Assembly: GCF_025398735.1 (NCBI RefSeq)
Contig: NZ_CP104694.1
Span: 919,501 to 983,500, forward strand
Direction: 5' to 3'
Source: Tahibacter amnicola
Lineage (GTDB): Bacteria > Pseudomonadota > Gammaproteobacteria > Xanthomonadales > Rhodanobacteraceae
Length of the DNA stretch: 64,000 bases
In this document: in pieces, positions 45,981 through 55,140 of the stretch
How the letters are laid out: each line of letters begins with the position of its first letter
How positions within the stretch are numbered: the first letter of the stretch is position 1
Program-made: the position numbers and the translations under genes
Notes under the pieces: generated by a model
Told to the model about the DNA's origin: nothing
What the model saw: the letters and a program-made list of their open reading frames with translations, nothing else
The model's database searches: none

Positions 45981-48900
45981 ATGCCGCTGCGCGCCGTGAT
46001 CGTCCTGCTGGTCCTGTCGGTGTTGTCGACGGGCTGTATTCGCCAAGGCGCCGACGAACGCGCCGAACGCATGGCCGCGGAACTGCGCGAGGCCAAGCGT
46101 ACCGACGGCGCCCTGGAACGGGCGCACCTTTTCGTGGAGCGCCGCGCACCAGCCGGCGAATCCACCGTGCAGCCGTCGCGCTGGTTCGCCGCCGAGCAGT
46201 CGATGCGCAGCATGCGCCGTCACTATCCCTCCCGCATCGCCGGTTCGCGCGCAGGCGCCCTGGCGGCGGCGCCGACCTGGGAATGGCTGGGGCCGGCCAA
46301 CGCCACGGGCCGTACCCGGACGCTGGAATTCCATCCGCAGAATCCGGACATCCTGTTCGCAGGTGGCGTATCAGGTGGCGTGTGGAAGTCTAACGACGCC
46401 GGGCAGAGCTGGGAGCCGATTTCCGACGACGCGGTAAATCTCAACATTGGCGCGCTGGCGATCGATCCGCAGCGCCCGGACATCCTCTACGCCGGGACCG
46501 GCGAGCTGTATCGCAACAGCGCGATGCCGTGGTCGCCGATGGCCGGATCCGGCATCCTCAAGTCCATCGATGGCGGACGCCACTGGGCGCCGCTCCTGGC
46601 AACGCAGAACGACGACTTCCGCTACGTCAGCGATATCGTCTTCAGCCCGCATGATACGCAGCGCTTCTACGCCGCCACCAACAGCGGTATCTGGCGCACG
46701 CGCGACGGCGGCGCCACGTTCGAGCGCTTGCTGCGTCCCGCCGATGACCAGGACCGGCTGCGCTACGAAGGCTGCACGGACCTGGCCATCCGCACCGACA
46801 AGCCCGGCGACTGGCTGCTGGGCACCTGCGCGTCACGCTCGGTCGCCGATCGCTACTGGCTACCCGGCAGCGTGACGCCACCGGCCTGCGGAGATCCCTG
46901 CCCGGCGGCCGTGTTTCTCAATCGCAATGCGGGCAACGATGGCCAGTGGGAAACCGTGCTGACCGAGGCGGGGCAGGGCCGCACGCAGATGGACATTCAT
47001 CGCGCCAACCAGGATGTCATCTATGCCGTGGCGGCCAGCATCCTGCCCGGCCACGACCGCAACGGCGACGGCCAGGGCGATTACAACAACGGCTTGCACG
47101 CGTTGTGGCGATCGACTGACGGAGGTGTCACCTGGCAGGTCCGCCTGCGCAATGACTCCCCCGATCTGCTTTCCGCCAGCCTGTTCCACTTCCATTTCGC
47201 CGTGCGGCCGAGCCTGTGCAACGACAATTCGTCGCCCGACTTCTACGGCGCGGGCTGGTACAACAACGCGATCGCGGCTGACCCGGTGAATGCGGAGGTC
47301 GTATGGGTCGGCGGCATGACCCTGTTCCGGTCCGACGACGGCGGACAGCACTTCGGCCTGGCGAGCTACTACTTCGAGCCCAACAGCACCTATGTGCATC
47401 CGGACCAGCACCGCATCCGCTTTCATCCGGGCTATGACGGCGTCGCCAACCAGCGGGTCTACAGCACCAACGACGGCGGCGTCGCGGTCAGCGACAACGC
47501 AATGGCGCCGGTGAGTACCGGCAATGCCGCCCTGTGCACGCCACGCACCGGCGCGCGGGTGGCCTGGCGCAACCTCAGTCGCGGCATGGGCACCACGCAG
47601 TTCTACGCGGGCGCCGTGTTCCCCGATGGCAGCGCCTACCTCGGCGGCACCCAGGACAACGGTACCTGGCTGGGAGCCGATGCATCGGGCCCCTATGCCT
47701 GGCGTCATATCTATCCGGGCGACGGTGGATTCGCGGCGGTGGATCCGACCAATCCCTCGATCCTCTATGCCACCTACCAGTACGTCAGCATCGGACGCTC
47801 CATGGACGGGGGCAGCACCTTCGTTTCTGCCGTGAACGGACTGCAGGACAGCACGCTCTTCATCATGCCGTACCTGATCGATCCCAACGCCGCCAACCGC
47901 CTGTACGCCGGCGGCCTGCGCGTGTGGCGCACGGACAATCGCGGCGGCAACTGGTTTGCCGCCAGCGCGCCGCTGGGCGGCACGAGCTTCAATCACCGCA
48001 TTTCCGCCATCACCGTGGCACCGGGCAACCCCCAGCGCATGCTGGCCGGAAACCGTACCGGCATCTTCCGTAGCGGCAGCGCGCTGTCGAGCACGTCCGC
48101 GACCACCTGGGCGTCGGCAACACCGCGCGAAGGCTGGGTGTCGCGACTGGCCTTCGATCCAAATGACAGCAATGTCGCGTATGCCACCTATTCCACCTTT
48201 GGTGGCGTGCATGTGTGGAAGTCGGTGGATGCCGGGGCGAACTGGCAGCCGCTGGACGGTACCGGTTCGGGCGCGCTGCCGGACGTGCCCGTCCATGCGA
48301 TTGCGATCAACCCGCTCGATACGCGCCAGCTGTACCTGGGCACGGACCTTGGCCTGTTCGTCTCACTCGACGGTGGCGCGCATTGGGCCGTGGAGAACAC
48401 CGGCTATGCGAACGTGATCACCGAAGATCTTTCCATCGTGCAGCCGCCCGGACGGCCACCGCAGCTCTTCGCCTTCACCTACGGGCGCGGCGTCTGGCGG
48501 ACCACGTTGGGAGATTTCGACGGCGTCGGCGACTACCGGATCGACGAGCGGATCTCCGGCATGTGGTGGAACGCGCAGCAGGATGGCCATGGCCTGATGA
48601 TCGAACCCCTCGCGATCGATGGTGTCGCCCACGTGCTGGCCAGCTGGTTCGCCTATCGCGCGGGGCAGCCGGTGTGGCTGGTCGGCGTCGGCCGCGCGGA
48701 GGGTGGGCGAGCCACCTTGGCCATGAACGCGGTGACGGGCGCGCGATTCCCCCCGGATTTCCGCGCCACCGACGTGCGACAGGAAGCCTGGGGTACGCTG
48801 GACCTGGAATTCGCCAGCGACAGCCAGGCACAGTTGCGTTGGACGCCCGCCCTGCCGGGCTACACCGCCGGTGAGATGCCGATCACGCCGCTGCTCAGGA

Positions 48901-49322
48901 CGGCCCTGCCGGCGAGTGATCCCGCCGGAGCGCAGGTTCGTGCCTGTCATAGTGGAAACTGGTACAACGCATCACAAAACGGGCACGGCTTCTTCGTGGA
49001 CATCTTCGAACTGAACGGCCAGCGCATGCTGGCTGTCGCGTGGTATGTGTTCCACGAGGGAAATCCTCTGTTCCTGGTGGGCTCCGGGCCGATTTCCGGA
49101 AACAGTGCGACCGTCCAGCTGGCGAGTACGCGCGGCCCGGATTTTCCGCCGAACTACCGCAGCAGCGATCTCATACGGCAAGCCTGGGGCACCGCGCGAT
49201 TCACGTTCACCGGCACCGACCAGGCCCAGGTGACCTGGTCGCCCACCGTGACCGGCTTCAGCAGCGGCAGCCTGCCGCTCACGCGGCTGACGCGGCAGCT
49301 TGGTCGCCAATGCCCACCCTAG
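45981..49322 (+). CDS. Large Asp-box (sialidase-like) lipoprotein with two C-terminal WYN/GHG domains
   Basis: An 1113-residue exported protein. The N-terminus has a lipobox-like signal (VLSVLSTGC, Cys19). Residues about 95-850 are a multi-bladed propeller with many Asp-box repeats (SNDAGQSWEPI, TRDGGATFERL, STDGGVTWQVR, SVDAGANWQPL, SLDGGAHWAVE), as in sialidases and VPS10-type proteins. Catalytic sialidase residues are not apparent. The tail holds two copies of an about 115-residue domain: SGMWWNAQQDGHG (about 860) and SGNWYNASQNGHG (about 990). GGAGG precedes the ATG. Its role is unknown; binding of glycan or protein at the cell surface is plausible. Confidence 0.85.
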   Translation: MPLRAVIVLLVLSVLSTGCIRQGADERAERMAAELREAKRTDGALERAHLFVERRAPAGESTVQPSRWFAAEQSMRSMRRHYPSRIAGSRAGALAAAPTWEWLGPANATGRTRTLEFHPQNPDILFAGGVSGGVWKSNDAGQSWEPISDDAVNLNIGALAIDPQRPDILYAGTGELYRNSAMPWSPMAGSGILKSIDGGRHWAPLLATQNDDFRYVSDIVFSPHDTQRFYAATNSGIWRTRDGGATFERLLRPADDQDRLRYEGCTDLAIRTDKPGDWLLGTCASRSVADRYWLPGSVTPPACGDPCPAAVFLNRNAGNDGQWETVLTEAGQGRTQMDIHRANQDVIYAVAASILPGHDRNGDGQGDYNNGLHALWRSTDGGVTWQVRLRNDSPDLLSASLFHFHFAVRPSLCNDNSSPDFYGAGWYNNAIAADPVNAEVVWVGGMTLFRSDDGGQHFGLASYYFEPNSTYVHPDQHRIRFHPGYDGVANQRVYSTNDGGVAVSDNAMAPVSTGNAALCTPRTGARVAWRNLSRGMGTTQFYAGAVFPDGSAYLGGTQDNGTWLGADASGPYAWRHIYPGDGGFAAVDPTNPSILYATYQYVSIGRSMDGGSTFVSAVNGLQDSTLFIMPYLIDPNAANRLYAGGLRVWRTDNRGGNWFAASAPLGGTSFNHRISAITVAPGNPQRMLAGNRTGIFRSGSALSSTSATTWASATPREGWVSRLAFDPNDSNVAYATYSTFGGVHVWKSVDAGANWQPLDGTGSGALPDVPVHAIAINPLDTRQLYLGTDLGLFVSLDGGAHWAVENTGYANVITEDLSIVQPPGRPPQLFAFTYGRGVWRTTLGDFDGVGDYRIDERISGMWWNAQQDGHGLMIEPLAIDGVAHVLASWFAYRAGQPVWLVGVGRAEGGRATLAMNAVTGARFPPDFRATDVRQEAWGTLDLEFASDSQAQLRWTPALPGYTAGEMPITPLLRTALPASDPAGAQVRACHSGNWYNASQNGHGFFVDIFELNGQRMLAVAWYVFHEGNPLFLVGSGPISGNSATVQLASTRGPDFPPNYRSSDLIRQAWGTARFTFTGTDQAQVTWSPTVTGFSSGSLPLTRLTRQLGRQCPP

Positions 49323-49476
49323 GGTGACTGTGCCGTATCACTGAATAGCGGCTAACCGATTCGACGAAACCATTCGTACTGTGGGACACGCACGCGCCGT
49401 GTTCCGTTATCGTAAGCGCCGCCTTGCGCAATGGCGGCAATTTCCACCTCGCAAAAAAAATCAAAAGGAGAAAGGA

Positions 49477-51666
49477 ATGTCGCTCTTTTCAGGAGTGCGG
49501 CAGCTGGCGTGCGCGTGCGTGCTGGCCGCCCTGGCCGGTACAGCACTGGCCGCCGAGTGGACACCGATCGGGCTCGATGGCGGTGTCATCAACCGGATCG
49601 CCGGTGATCCGGCCAACCCGAACCAGGTCTATGCGCTGGGCGCCGGAGGGTTGTTCGCCAGTGCCGATCACGGTGTGACCTGGCAGCGTCGCGAAGCCGG
49701 CATGAGTGCGCCGGTCGACGGATTCGGAGTGCTGGGTGTTGATCCGGACTATGCCGGCCGCGTGTATGTCTTCGACGTCCAGGGCCGGCTGTGGCGCAGT
49801 GACGACGGTGCCGTGAACTGGCAGCTGGCTGGCTACCAGACGAACGCGATCCGGCGCGCCTTTGCCGATATTCCCGGGTCCACCCAGAGTTCCTACCTGG
49901 TCGCCGATGGAACGCTGCTGCGGTCAGATGATGCCGGCGCAACATTCACCACTGTCAACGGAAACATCCCGCCGGATTTGCACATCACCGCCATTGCGGT
50001 GGATCGCGCCGCACCGGCACGGCTGCTCGCAGGTACTGCGGATGGTCGTATCCTCTTCTCCACCAATTCGGGGACCACCTGGTCCGTCGCGGACGTGGGC
50101 AGCGAAGACGTCGGACAGCTGGCGTTCGGTGCCAGCGGGATGTACGCCATCGTGGGCCGGACGGTGTACACCAGCGAGAATGGCTCAGCGTGGGGAGCGA
50201 CGTCGGTCGATGGCATCGCCCTGTCGCTGGAGCCGTTGCGCTCTGGCCAGGGGGACGTGCTGATCGGTACCACTGATGGTGTCTATGGTGCGACAGCATT
50301 CGGCTCGACGCTCTCCGCGCATCAACTGGGCCTGCCTGGACAGCCGGGCGATCGCTCGCACGTGACCGCGTTGTACGTCAGCAATGCCAGTTCCTACGCG
50401 TTGCCGACCGACGCGCTGGTGGCGACTTCCGGCGGCGGCATACTGGCCTACAGCGTGGCATCGCATGCCTGGGAGAGCCGCTCGACCGGCATTCATTCCG
50501 CGACAGTACGGGCCCTGGCTTTCCAGGGGGCGGGTGAGAATCGCCTTTTTGCCGGCCTTTCCAATGAAATGTCCCTGACAGGCTCGCCGCTGTGGCCGTT
50601 CCAGGCGCTGGGCGTCGGGCCGGTCCTGCAGGGTTTGCAGAGCGAGGCGAGCATGATCCGCGACATCGCGATCGACCCGACGACCGCGGGTGATGCACGC
50701 ACGATGCACCTGTATGCCGGCGGCCGCTATCGCGGCAGTCGCAATGCAGGACTGTATAAATCTATCAACGGCGGTGCGACCTGGTCGCGCATCGAGGGCG
50801 GCCTGCCGACGAGCGGCGGTGGTGCCTTCATCGGCACCGTGCGCGAAGTGGCCCTTGACCTTCGTTCCTGCGCGTCGCCGCCCGCCAGCGGCCCGTGCCA
50901 GAGTGGCCCGCTCAACCGTGTCTACGCCACGGCGGCGGGGCGCAACGATGCCTACCGGGTGATTCGCAGCGACGATGCGGGCAGCAGCTGGACCGACGTC
51001 TCGGGCAACTTGCCGCAGATGATCGAGGTGGACGGCACCTTCGAGCTGCTGACGCCGATGCACCTGCTGCTCGACCCAACCGATCGAAACACGCTGTACC
51101 TGAGCACCTATGCCGACTACTACCGGGACGACGACGCGACCGTGGTCCAGACCATGCCCAGCGGTGTTTTCCGCAGTACCGACGGTGGCCAGACCTGGCA
51201 GCAACGCAGCGAAGGACTGCCGCGCATGAACGGTTCGACGCATACGGCCTGGAGCGTGTTTGCCTTCGCGATGCATCCGCGGCAGCCGCGCCGTCTCATT
51301 GCGGGCGTCACCAACTACGGGTTCACGGAAGGACGCATCTACACGTCTGCCGACGGCGGTGACCACTGGCAGGATTCGAGCGTCGGCCTGGTCGATTGTT
51401 TACCCCGCGCACTCGCCATCGACCCGGCGGCGCCGTCGGTGATCTACGTCGGCGGCACGGCGACCAGCGGCCACGGCTGCGTGTTCCGTAGCGAGAATAA
51501 CGGCGCAACCTGGGCGCCGTTGCATGAGGGCTTGCCGACGGTGTCGGTCACGGCGATTGCGCGCGATCCGCAAGACCAGGCGCGCATCGTCATCGGCTCG
51601 ATGAGCGGCCCGTGGGAACGGCGTGAGGCGCCGGACAAGATCTTCGAAGATCTGGACCCGCTCTGA
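49477..51666 (+). CDS. Secreted Asp-box beta-propeller protein
   Basis: A 729-residue exported protein (signal peptide ending GTALA at about 25) made of Asp-box repeats: SADHGVTWQRR, SDDGAVNWQLA, SDDAGATFTTV, SINGGATWSRI, SDDAGSSWTDV, STDGGQTWQQR, SADGGDHWQDS and SENNGATWAPL. It is shorter than its upstream neighbour and lacks the WYN/GHG domains; instead it ends DKIFEDLDPL, resembling the tails of two other secreted proteins here. AGGAG lies six bases before the ATG. The 154-bp gap from the previous gene may contain its own promoter. Confidence 0.85.
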   Translation: MSLFSGVRQLACACVLAALAGTALAAEWTPIGLDGGVINRIAGDPANPNQVYALGAGGLFASADHGVTWQRREAGMSAPVDGFGVLGVDPDYAGRVYVFDVQGRLWRSDDGAVNWQLAGYQTNAIRRAFADIPGSTQSSYLVADGTLLRSDDAGATFTTVNGNIPPDLHITAIAVDRAAPARLLAGTADGRILFSTNSGTTWSVADVGSEDVGQLAFGASGMYAIVGRTVYTSENGSAWGATSVDGIALSLEPLRSGQGDVLIGTTDGVYGATAFGSTLSAHQLGLPGQPGDRSHVTALYVSNASSYALPTDALVATSGGGILAYSVASHAWESRSTGIHSATVRALAFQGAGENRLFAGLSNEMSLTGSPLWPFQALGVGPVLQGLQSEASMIRDIAIDPTTAGDARTMHLYAGGRYRGSRNAGLYKSINGGATWSRIEGGLPTSGGGAFIGTVREVALDLRSCASPPASGPCQSGPLNRVYATAAGRNDAYRVIRSDDAGSSWTDVSGNLPQMIEVDGTFELLTPMHLLLDPTDRNTLYLSTYADYYRDDDATVVQTMPSGVFRSTDGGQTWQQRSEGLPRMNGSTHTAWSVFAFAMHPRQPRRLIAGVTNYGFTEGRIYTSADGGDHWQDSSVGLVDCLPRALAIDPAAPSVIYVGGTATSGHGCVFRSENNGATWAPLHEGLPTVSVTAIARDPQDQARIVIGSMSGPWERREAPDKIFEDLDPL

Positions 51667-51682
51667 ATCTGGCGTTTGAGCC

Positions 51683-51715
51683 GACAGCATGGTGTGTGAC
51701 GCGCACCATGCTGTC
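51683..51715. terminator. Twelve-base-arm stem-loop between convergent genes
   Basis: GACAGCATGGTG (51683-51694) and CACCATGCTGTC (51704-51715) around a nine-base loop. It sits between the Asp-box gene stop (51666) and the mscL stop (51727) and probably ends both transcripts. No T tract. Confidence 0.65.
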
Positions 51716-51726
51716 GCGCGGCAGCG

Positions 51727-52149
51727 TCAGGCCGTCGGCGTGGCCTTGTCTTTGGCAAGCAGGTCGCGGATCTCGGTCAGGAGCTTGACGTCGGCCGGCA
51801 TCTCGCCGGGCGCGGGCTGGCGCCGCGTCATGCGGTTGATCACTTTGACCACCAGGAAGATGGCGAAGGCGATGATGGTGAACTTGATCAGCGTGTTGAG
51901 GAAAAGACCGTACTTGATCAGGATGCCGCCGGTGATCGTACCGTCCTTGGCGATCGCCGGATCGCCGATCCGCCAGACCAGGCTGGAGAAATCGATACCG
52001 CCGATCAGGTAGCCGATCGGCGGCATCATGACGTTGTCGACCAATGCCTTGACGATGTCGCCGAAGGCGGCGCCGATGATCACGCCGACAGCGAGATCAA
52101 CCACATTGCCGCGCATCGCGAAGGCTTTGAATTCGCTGAAGAAGCTCAT
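51727..52149 (-). CDS. mscL: Large-conductance mechanosensitive channel MscL
   Basis: Pentameric inner-membrane safety valve opened by membrane tension during osmotic downshock. The 140-residue product starts MSFFSEFKAFAMRGNVVDLA and contains the pore helix VGVIIGAAFGDIVKALVDNV, a periplasmic loop and the second helix FTIIAFAIFLVVKVINRM, ending in a charged cytoplasmic helix (LLTEIRDLLAK). GGAG lies before the ATG at 52149. Confidence 0.98.
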   Translation of the reverse strand: MSFFSEFKAFAMRGNVVDLAVGVIIGAAFGDIVKALVDNVMMPPIGYLIGGIDFSSLVWRIGDPAIAKDGTITGGILIKYGLFLNTLIKFTIIAFAIFLVVKVINRMTRRQPAPGEMPADVKLLTEIRDLLAKDKATPTA

Positions 52150-52193
52150 GCAGTGCTCCGGGTCGTCCGGCCAGGGCGGCCGCGACGGCGACC

Positions 52194-52880
52194 TTACACG
52201 ATGCGACCCTCGAACTGCGCGACACCGTCGAGCCGGGCGCGGAAATGATCGCCGCGTTGCAGTGCCGCGACGCCGGCCGGCGTGCCGGTATAGATCAGGT
52301 CGCCGGCTGCCAGGATGTAGAGCCGCGACAGCTCATGAATGATCTCGGCCACCGAGAACACCATATCCGCGATGTTGGCCTTCTGGCGCGTGGTGCCGTT
52401 GACCTCGAGGGAAAGTTCCCCTTGTACCGGATGGGCGGCATCGCCAATCGGACGCAGCGCGGAGATCGGTGCCGAGTGGTCGAATCCCTTGGCGGTGTCC
52501 CAGGGCATGCCCTTGGCCTTGGCGGCGGCCTGCAGGTCGCGGCGGGTCAGGTCCAGCCCGACCGCGTAGCCGTACACGTGCTGCAGCGCCTCCGACACGG
52601 GGATATCACGGCCGCCGCTCTGCAGCGCGACGACCATTTCCACTTCGTGGTGGAGATCGGCGGTGCCTGACGGATACGGCACGTCCGCGTTTCCGGTGAC
52701 GATGGCGTCGGCGGGCTTCATGAAGAACGTGGGCTGGCTGCGGTCGACCGTCGCGCCCATCTCGCGGGCGTGCTCGGCGTAGTTGCGGCCCACGCAGTAG
52801 ATGCGATGCACGGGAAACACGGCGGCGCTGCCCAGGACCAGCACACTGGGCGTAGCACCCGGCGCAAACACGAAATTCAT
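52194..52880 (-). CDS. Fumarylacetoacetate hydrolase-family protein (fumarylpyruvate hydrolase-like)
   Basis: A 228-residue enzyme of the FAH fold: IYCVGRNYAEHAREMG, PTFFMKPADAIV, LHHEVEMVVAL (the metal-binding glutamates), GYAVGLDLTRRDLQ, AKGFDHSAPIS and LAAGDLIYTGTPAGVA. Its size and order match the YcgM / maleyl- or fumarylpyruvate hydrolase group that cleaves carbon-carbon bonds of beta-diketo acids. The physiological substrate is unknown. It lies 44 bp upstream of mscL on the same strand. Confidence 0.92.
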   Translation of the reverse strand: MNFVFAPGATPSVLVLGSAAVFPVHRIYCVGRNYAEHAREMGATVDRSQPTFFMKPADAIVTGNADVPYPSGTADLHHEVEMVVALQSGGRDIPVSEALQHVYGYAVGLDLTRRDLQAAAKAKGMPWDTAKGFDHSAPISALRPIGDAAHPVQGELSLEVNGTTRQKANIADMVFSVAEIIHELSRLYILAAGDLIYTGTPAGVAALQRGDHFRARLDGVAQFEGRIV

Positions 52881-52970
52881 GGTGACCTCGACTCCGGACC
52901 AGAATCACAGAGCATAACAACGACGGGCGTCGGCCCGGCGGAGCGCGTGCATCTGCCCGGGGGGCACGGC

Positions 52971-52976
52971 TATAGT
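52971..52976 (+). promoter_or_regulatory. Candidate -10 box of a possibly leaderless transcript
   Basis: TATAGT lies only seven bases before the ATG at 52984, so transcription would begin at or within one base of the start codon. No ribosome-binding site is visible. A convincing -35 box is absent. Confidence 0.35.
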
Positions 52977-52983
52977 TCGCCCC

Positions 52984-54264
52984 ATGGCTGCCGTTGGCGT
53001 GATACCGGGCGAATCCGATGTACTGGCGCGCTGCACGGCGCTGGACCGGCGCCTGGTTGCCGCCGTGCGCGGCATCCGCCTGTTGCAGGCGATCAGCTGG
53101 CCGGCGACGGCGCAGGAATCCTTCCTGTCGGACTGGCAGAACGGCCGGCGGCGTCTGCCCACGATCCATTACGCCGCACCGGACCTCGCCGAGGAACGGG
53201 CCGAGCTTATTGCGATTCATGATGAGGCGCCGGCGGGCCATCCGATCGGCGAGTACCTGCGGCGTAGCGCCGATTCCTGGCGGGTCGCCACCCAGTTGCT
53301 CGAGTCGGTCGGCACCTCGCACATCACTGAGCATTCGGTACGGCTGTATGGCCGTCCCGGCGACAAGCTGCCCGGTGCCGAGCTGACCAACCTGGACGCC
53401 GCGCGCCACTTCATCGGCCTCGCTGGTGAGCTGGACCAGGAGATTCTGTCCAGCGACGCGGACTACTGCATTCCCGCGGAGACCCTTCGGGCGGAACTGC
53501 AGCAGCAGCTCGACGCCTTTTTCCAGTTCCACAAGATACAAGTGGAGATCGACCCGGAATTGCTGGCCAAGGCCGCGGCCGGGCCCACGCGTATCCGGCT
53601 GCGTTCGGCCACCTGTTTCAGCGAATACGACCGTCACCAACTGGTCGAGCATGAGGCCTTCGTCCACTCGCTGACGGGGCTGAATGGCCGTGAGCAGCCG
53701 AATCTGCAGTCACTGGGCCGGTCCTCGCCGCGGGTGACGGCCACCCAGGAAGGCCTGGCGGTTTTTGCGGAGCTGATGTCCGGATCCATCGATATCGAAC
53801 GCATGAAGCGGATTTCGCTGCGCATCGTGGCCATCCACATGGCGCTCGCCGGCGCGGACTTCATCGAGGTATTCCAGTTCTTCCTGGAATCGGGACAGAC
53901 CGAAGCGGACAGTTTCGCCTCTGCCCAGCGCGTGTTCCGCGGCGCGCCGGTCGATGGCGGCGTGGCGTTCACGAAGGACAACGTGTACCTGCATGGACTC
54001 CTGACGGTACACACGTTCTTCCGCTGGGCACTCAAGCATCGGCGGCTGGCGCTGTGCCATGCCCTGTTCGCTGGCAAGATGGCGCTGCACGACGTCATCG
54101 CCCTCGAACCGTACTTTGATAGCGGTTACCTGGCCCAGCCGCTGTACTTGCCGCCCTGGGCAAAACGCGCCAACGGACTGGCCGGCATGCTCGCTTTCTC
54201 GTTGTTTGCAAACCACATCCGCATCGCGCGGGTGGAGGCCGAGGACCTGGTACTCGGCCTGTAG
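52984..54264 (+). CDS. QEGLA-motif / DUF1704 protein (MATCAP-like putative metalloprotease)
   Basis: A 426-residue cytoplasmic protein. It contains HEAFVH (His223-Glu224-His228, an HExxxH zinc motif) and TQEGLAVFAELMSG (Gln255, Glu256), the pair that defines the DUF1704 family. Eukaryotic relatives (MATCAP/KIAA0895L) are metalloproteases that remove C-terminal tyrosine from tubulin; bacterial members have been annotated as flavohemoglobin expression modulators. The substrate here is unknown. A -10-like TATAGT sits seven bases before the ATG, and there is no ribosome-binding site, so the mRNA may be leaderless. Confidence 0.88.
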   Translation: MAAVGVIPGESDVLARCTALDRRLVAAVRGIRLLQAISWPATAQESFLSDWQNGRRRLPTIHYAAPDLAEERAELIAIHDEAPAGHPIGEYLRRSADSWRVATQLLESVGTSHITEHSVRLYGRPGDKLPGAELTNLDAARHFIGLAGELDQEILSSDADYCIPAETLRAELQQQLDAFFQFHKIQVEIDPELLAKAAAGPTRIRLRSATCFSEYDRHQLVEHEAFVHSLTGLNGREQPNLQSLGRSSPRVTATQEGLAVFAELMSGSIDIERMKRISLRIVAIHMALAGADFIEVFQFFLESGQTEADSFASAQRVFRGAPVDGGVAFTKDNVYLHGLLTVHTFFRWALKHRRLALCHALFAGKMALHDVIALEPYFDSGYLAQPLYLPPWAKRANGLAGMLAFSLFANHIRIARVEAEDLVLGL

Positions 54265-54617
54265 TGCGAACGACTTCGCGCCTGACTGCAAAGAAATGTC
54301 ACTCGCCGTCCGGTGATTGCCTCGCGGGGCTACGCTAGGCCCCAATGAACGTTGCTGCGGCCTTGGAGGCCGCGGCACACGGCATCACCAGGGGGAGCAT
54401 GCGCAGACGACCTGTGTGCGCAGATTGGGCCTGGATGCGGCGGCCAGGAAGGTCGCCGCAAACTTACCGACCTGACCGGTGCTGCATTGGCTAGTCCCAT
54501 CCCTGTATCGCGTCCTCGACCTACCTCGCCGCCGCGTTTGGTGACTCCTCCCGTTCCTGCCCTCGGGCGCCGATTTCACGGGAGGCGTTGCGCGATCGTC
54601 GTGCCTTGACGTGTGAC
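54265..54617 (+). ncRNA. Candidate structured untranslated RNA after the QEGLA gene
   Basis: About 350 bases with no coding character but successive stable hairpins: GCGGCCT-TGG-AGGCCGC (54357-54373), GCGCAGAC-GACCT-GTGTGCGC (54401-54421, one mismatch) and GCGGCGGCC-AGGAA-GGTCGCCGC (54437-54459, one G-U pair). A bulged stem surrounds 54326-54343. The stretch ends at a clear intrinsic terminator. It could be a separate small RNA, or a long 3' untranslated region. I found none of the conserved sequences of tmRNA, RNase P RNA or 4.5S RNA. Confidence 0.35.
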
Positions 54618-54640
54618 GGGCGCGCGACGCCCTTTTTTCC
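54618..54640 (+). terminator. Intrinsic terminator before the minisatellite
   Basis: GGGCG (54618-54622), loop CGCGA, CGCCC (54628-54632), then TTTTTT (54633-54638). It lies 353 bp after the stop of the QEGLA gene and 60 bp before the tandem repeat. Confidence 0.85.
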
Positions 54641-54699
54641 CCTTGTCCATTAGACACATTCCCCACTTCAGCCCCGTGGGACGGGCATCGTTTGCGTTC

Positions 54700-55140
54700 T
54701 GGGGCCAAGCCTCAACCGGATGGGGCCAGGCATCAACCGGATGGGGCCAGGCATCAACCGGATGGGGCCAGGCATCAACCGGATGGGGCCAGGCACCAAC
54801 CGGATGGGGCCAGGCACCAACCGGATGGGGCCAGGCATCAACCGGATGGGGCCAGGCATCAATCGGATGGGGCCAGGCATCAATCGGATGGGGCCAGGCA
54901 TCAATCGGATGGGGCCAGGCATCAATCGGATGGGGCCAGGCATCAATCGGATGGGGCCAGGCATCAATCGGATGGGGCCAGGCATCAATCGGATGGGGCC
55001 AGGCATCAATCGGATGGGGCCAGGCATCAATCGGATGGGGCCAGGCATCAATCGGATGGGGCCAGGCATCAATCGGATGGGGCCAGGCATCAATCGGATG
55101 GGGCCAGGCATCAACCGGATGGGGCCAGGCATCAACCGGG
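54700..55140. repeat. Minisatellite of 21 tandem 21-bp units
   Basis: 21 head-to-tail units of exactly 21 bp, total 441 bp. The consensus starts TGGGGCCAGGCATCAA and ends CCGGA or TCGGA. Units 1-7 and 20-21 carry AACCGG; units 8-19 are identical with AATCGG; units 5-6 have ACCAACC; unit 1 is the most divergent and unit 21 ends GGG. The length is a multiple of three, so frames on both strands read through as 7-residue repeats (for example WGQASTG); this does not show coding. It lies between the terminator and maeB. Confidence 0.97.

Noticed and set aside
45981..49322. Active sialidase
   Set aside because: Asp-box repeats are present, but I could not find the arginine triad or catalytic Tyr/Glu arrangement, and Asp-boxes occur in many non-enzymatic propellers.
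54265..54617. tmRNA, RNase P RNA or 4.5S RNA
   Set aside because: None of the conserved segments of these RNAs is present, and there is no encoded CCA end or tag peptide.
54700..55140. CRISPR array
   Set aside because: Units are directly adjacent with no unique spacers, and no cas genes are present.
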